DNA from: Veillonellaceae bacterium
GTDB lineage: Bacteria; Bacillota_C; Negativicutes; UBA1444
Direction of reading: 5' to 3'
Length of the DNA: 12,120 nucleotides
Assembly: GCA_012798135.1 (NCBI GenBank)
Contig: JAAZNU010000068.1
Coordinates: 1-12,120 of the forward strand
This document shows, one piece after another, positions 12,101-12,120 of the stretch (positions are counted from its first letter, which is position 1; every line of letters starts with the position of its first letter). Position numbers and translations under genes: made by a program. The notes below the pieces were generated by a model. That model was not told the origin of the DNA. It saw only the letters and a list, made by a program, of their open reading frames with translations, and searched no databases.

Positions 12101-12120
12101 AAGTATTAATATATTTTTTA

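Larger units (their letters stand above)
11770..12120. other. Gene-free, very AT-rich region with strand asymmetry
   Basis: No frame here has both a start with a ribosome-binding site and useful length. The longest ATG frame I found is 14 codons. In 11881-12120 I count 37 G and 8 C on the + strand (about 19% G+C, skew about +0.64), against roughly 40% in the genes. TTTTAA-containing stretches recur at about 11856, 11922, 11996, 12017 and 12039. It holds the late promoter and a sigma54-like site. It may be a control region, an origin or near a genome end. No inverted terminal repeat can be tested in this window. Confidence 0.6.

Noticed and set aside
1..12120. tRNA genes, CRISPR arrays, insertion sequences, integrase, attachment sites
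   Set aside because: I looked for cloverleaf ends, regularly spaced repeats, transposase or recombinase motifs and flanking direct repeats, and saw none I could support.

Overview
The window reads as about 12 kb of a compact, AT-rich bacterial virus genome, or a provirus or plasmid-borne relative. It has two tightly packed transcription units that converge at about position 4350. Support for a virus: a complete protein-primed family B DNA polymerase, an SSB-like protein beside it, a SleB-type cell-wall hydrolase, a trimeric-looking stalk protein with a carbohydrate-binding-like head, and a block of short beta-rich proteins of capsid type. I see no terminase, portal, major tail, baseplate or packaging-ATPase gene. 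A tailless virus built on jelly-roll capsid proteins, in the broad style of tectiviruses, autolykiviruses or finnlakeviruses, is my best inference. It is not proven.

Left, rightward unit (1-4360): a gene cut by the window edge, a 113-aa unknown, an 85-aa winged-helix-like protein, a probable OB-fold ssDNA-binding protein, a strong terminator-like hairpin (1587-1616), a 91-aa helical unknown, a 181-aa unknown (position of a possible terminal protein), and the 613-aa polymerase. The unit ends at a terminator hairpin (4394-4420) that lies inside the coding sequence of the opposing lysin gene. This looks like the replication (early) block. Its promoter is not in the window.

Right, leftward unit (11769 down to 4342): a near-consensus sigma70-type promoter (TTGACA, 17 nt, TATATT) at 11849-11821 drives, in order, a 142-aa helical protein, a terminator-like hairpin, a 299-aa beta-rich protein with two halves (best major capsid candidate), 123-aa and 162-aa beta-rich proteins, a 397-aa spike, a 54-aa membrane protein found by reading the gap at 8041-8205, a 60-aa coiled-coil protein, a 470-aa protein with a long disordered middle, a 526-aa membrane-anchored helical-repeat protein, and the SleB-like lysin. 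Several genes are joined by ATGA or longer overlaps. This looks like the virion and lysis (late) block. Hairpins before the capsid gene and inside the 162-aa gene could set graded expression.

The last 350 bases have no gene, are about 19% G+C in 11881-12120, and are strongly G-rich over C on the + strand. Besides the promoter, they carry an exact match to the sigma54 -24/-12 consensus on the minus strand.

Host: most starts have good Shine-Dalgarno sites and the promoter is sigma70-like, which argues against Bacteroidetes. The palindrome CGATCG, the core of the cyanobacterial HIP1 element, occurs 10 times where base composition predicts fewer than 2, and one copy is a full GCGATCGC. A cyanobacterial host is therefore a reasonable but unproven guess. 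It conflicts with a functional sigma54 site, because cyanobacteria generally lack that factor.
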